Shown in pieces: positions 60,782-64,000 of a stretch of 64,000 nt of DNA; positions within the stretch are counted from its first letter, which is position 1; each line of letters begins with the position of its first letter. Origin of the DNA: Ianthella basta (taxonomy: Eukaryota; Porifera; Demospongiae; Verongiida; Ianthellidae); the NCBI GenBank assembly GCA_964019415.1, contig OZ025870.1, forward strand, positions 8,948,415-9,012,414, in the 5' to 3' direction. A program made the translations under genes and the position numbers. The notes beneath the pieces were generated by a model, which was given only the letters and a program-made list of their open reading frames with translations, did no database searches and was not told the DNA's origin.

Positions 60782-63700
60782 GTTATGGGGTCTGGAATGT
60801 TAGAGGTTTTGTGCAGAGGGACTACTGTAGGCTTAGGGAAAATGTAATCACAGCAACGGATCTTGACATAGTCTGCTTGTGTGAAACATTTCTAAGAAAT
60901 TCTGAGATTATAAGCATTGAGGGGTATAAGTGGTTTGGACACAATAGGACCAACATCTCTAAAAGAGCAGTGAGGGGATCAGGTGGAGTGGGTGTGCTTG
61001 TCAAGGAAAGTATGTTTGATAGGTTTAGTATTGACGTAGTTGATAAAAGGCATGAAGACATCCTATGGCTTGCATGTACTCAAATAAATAACCCAGACAA
61101 CACAATCTTCATAGGTGTATGCTACTTGCCACCAGCAGCCTCTAGTAGAGGAGATAAATCTCATGATGTATTCGATACTCTAAGATGCCAATGTCTGAAA
61201 TTCCAGGATAAAGGAGAAATTTTGATTTGTGGTGATTTCAATGCTAGAATTGGTAGCCTGAATGACATGTCTGACGTCACACAAACTAGGTTACCCCAAA
61301 GACAGATAATTGACTATACTACTAACTCCCATGGTAAACAGCTAATAGATTTTCTGAGAGACTGCAATATGGTCACACTCAATGGGAGATTCTCAAGCAA
61401 TAAAGACAACTTTACAGTAATCTCATCAGTAGGGAATCTGTTGTAGACTATGCTATAGTACAGGCAGACCACTTCCGGAATTACTCCAATTTTCAAGTGA
61501 AAACTGTTTTGGACATATTGGAATACTACTCCATCCCATCCGATTCCCCTATGCCGGACCACTCACTGGTTTGCTGGGAGTGTACGTATCCGGAACTTAT
61601 GCCCAACAAGGCTTCACCACAACGCTTAAACAGTGCTAAACTGTTACCTCATGTTCCAATATACCACCGAGATGTAAACAAACCTCTTTTTAATAGTAAT
61701 CATCCAGTACAAGTACTTGAAGAGCTAATAACAGAACTAGACTCACTAACAATATCCAGTGACACTAACAATGAGGGCAATGATTTGATTGAAAATTACA
61801 GCGCATTCTACTCTCTTATTAAAAATGAGTATCATAATCATAGCACTAAAACCCATCACAGATCATCTAAAAAGCCATGGTGGAGTTCTGACCTGGACTC
61901 AGCTAGGAAAAACCTGAGACTAATACAGAAAAGAAACACAAGCTGTGGCAAAAATTCAAGAAAGAACAGCGGAGATTCAATCTCAGTACCCGTAAAGCTA
62001 AAAGACAGTTTATTAAGGAAAAACAAATTTACTTCTTATTAACAAAGGCCTCTAACACAAAAAAGTTCTGGAAAGAATACCACTCAATTGGAATAAATAC
62101 TGATAAGTGCAACACTACTGACCTGCCTAGTTTCATTATAAAAGAAGATGACACACTGACTTCCAGCAGTGAGGAAACCATGATGACCTGGAGAAAGCAT
62201 TTTGAGTCCCTCCTAAATCCCCACGACACAGAATTTAGCAATTTAGGATCACAATCTAGCAATAGTTATACCCCATTTGATGATGAAGTACTGAATAGAC
62301 CTATTGATCTGGAAGAAGTGTATCAGGCCATAGCCCAACTAGAGGAAAATAAAGCACCTGGTCCTGATTACATAGGCCCAAGTATTATTAAGGATGACAA
62401 AGTCACCCAATACCTCCATAGATTATTCCAGAAGTGTTTTGAAACAGGAATTGTGCCCCCAGCATGGCTGAATAGCACTATCCAGCCAATCTATAAAGGA
62501 AAAGGTGACAAAAATGATCCCAATAACTATAGAGGCATTACACTGCAATCGTGCATAGCTAAGGCATTTGCTAAAATTATTAATAACAGGCTATCCAACT
62601 ACCTAGAATCTAACAGTCTCTTACATGATGAACAGAATGGGTTCCGTAAGGGTCGCTGCTGTCAGGACCACATATCTTCCTTATACTTCATAATTGAAAA
62701 TAGGAAATTGAGCAAGCAAGACACTTATGCCTGTTTCGTTGACTTTAGAAAGGCCTTTGACTCTGTTCCTAGGGAACTGCTTTGGAATAAATTATTGCAT
62801 ATAGGAATTAATAATAACATTCATGCTAGTATAAAGGCATTATATACGAATACCAGAAGCTCCATAAAAATTGATAACAACCTCTCCTCCCCCATTATTA
62901 TTAAGCGTGGAGTGAAGCAAGGCTGCCCTCTCTCCCCTACCCTGTTTAATATTTTTATAAACGACTTGATTGGATATTTGAATGAAAAAGCTGAGGGGAT
63001 TTCCTTTGGATCATGCCAATTGAATGCCCTCATGTATGCAGACGATCTTGTACTAGTAGCAGATAAGCCTGACTCACTCAATAATTTGTTACAGGCACTT
63101 AATCAGTGGTGCACTGACAATGGAATGTGCATAAATCCAGACAAAACCAAGATTATTCATTTCAGACATCCGAAAAAACAAATTTCAAATTTTCTCTTTA
63201 CATGCGGAGAATATCGTATTTATTATACAGACATTTACAGATACCTAGGAGTAGAATTTACGGAACATCTTAGCTGGGCACAACAAATTGAGAGCACATC
63301 AATATCAGCAAGCAGAGCAGCAAACTACTTAATTGCAAAAACTAGAAGCAGCGGAGCGCTAGTATTTGAAGTTTATACTCACCTGTATAACACACTTGTC
63401 TTACCTATCATTGGATATAGCAGTTTCTTGTGGGGTTATAAGGGATATAGTGATATAATGAAGATACAGAATAATTTAATGAGAAGCTTCCTAGGTGTAG
63501 GCAGAAATGCCCCGATTGTAGCTCTTCTAGGTGATTTAGGCTGGCTCCCCATTACGACAATCATTAAGATCTCATGCATAGGATTCTGGTTCAGATTAAG
63601 CAAAATGGCTGAAGGTAGATTAAATAAGCAGATATTTATTGAAGCAAGTAATCTAGCATCTGATAAAGGGTATAAGAATTGGATTGCCCATATCCATGAC

Positions 63701-64000
63701 ATTTTTAAAAACAACCACTCCAATGAATATTCAGCACCAACATTATGCATCAATCAAAGTCTACAATATTATAGGGAATATCTAATCAGATGCTCAATAG
63801 ATAAATGGAAGTCAGAGGTTAGCGAAATTCCAGTAGGCTCTGATTCAGGTGGTAGACTAGTGTTATATAGGCAAATTAAACATGGTCCAGGTACAGAGGA
63901 CTATCTATTCACTATGAGATCACTGGGGGGTAGGAGAGTTATGGCGGGCCTCCGAGCGGGATGCCTGCCCCTGGCGGTGGAGGTGGGGAGGTACACTGGG
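60640..64000 (+). pseudogene. LINE ORF2: endonuclease and reverse transcriptase, two frameshifts
   Basis: Endonuclease (frame to 61,446): GVWNVRGF, LCETFL, GGVGVLV, CYLPP and ICGDFNARIG. A frame change near 61,430 leads to SVVDYAIVQADH, and another near 61,935 to KLWQKFKKEQRRF. From there about 2 kb is open to the window end, with RT motifs NYRGITL, DFRKAFDSVP, GVKQGCPLSPTLFN and YADDLVLV, then CINPDKTK and YRYLGVEF. The C-terminal LRAGCLPLAVEVGRY is also normal for such LINEs. ORF2 overlaps the end of ORF1 in another frame; its true start is uncertain, and 60,640 is one Met choice. Confidence 0.85.

Larger units (their letters stand above)
59480..64000 (+). mobile_element. Non-LTR retrotransposon with PHD-finger ORF1, cut by window end
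   Basis: A two-ORF LINE in the plus orientation: ORF1 with a PHD finger, then ORF2 with endonuclease and reverse transcriptase. PHD-type ORF1 proteins occur in CR1-like elements, so a CR1/Jockey-superfamily position is likely; the exact clade is not decided. The 5' boundary is approximate. The 3' end lies beyond the window. Confidence 0.85.

Noticed and set aside
1..64000. tRNA or rRNA genes
   Set aside because: I saw no cloverleaf-capable stretch with proper A and B boxes, apart from the weak SINE-like pair, and no rRNA-like conserved blocks.

Overview
The window looks like genomic DNA from an animal, most likely a marine invertebrate. A sponge is my best guess, from the compact intron-rich ankyrin gene plus the mix of retroelements and Crypton-like, THAP and kinase relics; that placement is inference. 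There are GT-AG introns, AATAAA poly(A) signals, microsatellites, LTR and non-LTR retroelements and many short terminal-inverted-repeat elements. I see no bacterial operon, tRNA, rRNA or CRISPR array.

Layout. 1-3.1 kb: repeats and relics, including a possible MADF fragment cut by the window edge and a Crypton-like fragment on the minus strand. 3.8-23.5 kb: the main gene, a tandem array of intact ankyrin-repeat exons on the plus strand. Ten 204-bp 'A' exons (68 codons, two ankyrin repeats) alternate with eight 99-bp 'B' exons (33 codons, one repeat). All are phase 0 with GT-AG splice sites, and most introns are near copies of each other. A broken Ty3/gypsy element (minus, 16.8-20.7 kb) sits inside the array. 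24.2-29.6 kb: a decayed RTE-like LINE split by nested inverted-repeat elements. 29.6-34.5 kb: dispersed repeats, a decayed ankyrin unit and a 100-bp-arm hairpin. 34.6-36.9 kb and 41.9-44.5 kb: two diverged copies of one segment, each with its own insertions. 37.9-38.4 kb: an ankyrin exon plus a terminal exon with stop codon and downstream AATAAA, the probable 3' end of the ankyrin gene.

38.9-47 kb: terminal-inverted-repeat elements, a second Crypton-like fragment and a frameshifted THAP gene. 47.8-48.8 kb: a retroelement C-terminus in three frames. 50.35-56.2 kb: a complete but broken Ty3/gypsy element (minus) with both LTRs. 57.5-58.7 kb: a second ankyrin 3' end. 59.1 kb (minus): a tyrosine-kinase-like exon fragment. 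59.5-64 kb: a LINE whose ORF1 carries a PHD finger, running off the window end.

The one clearly host-like system is the ankyrin array. Because every exon is phase 0 at both ends, exons can be gained, lost or skipped in steps of one or two ankyrin repeats without breaking frame. If all exons are used, the A/B part encodes 944 residues of ankyrin solenoid. Nearly everything else is mobile DNA, mostly broken.
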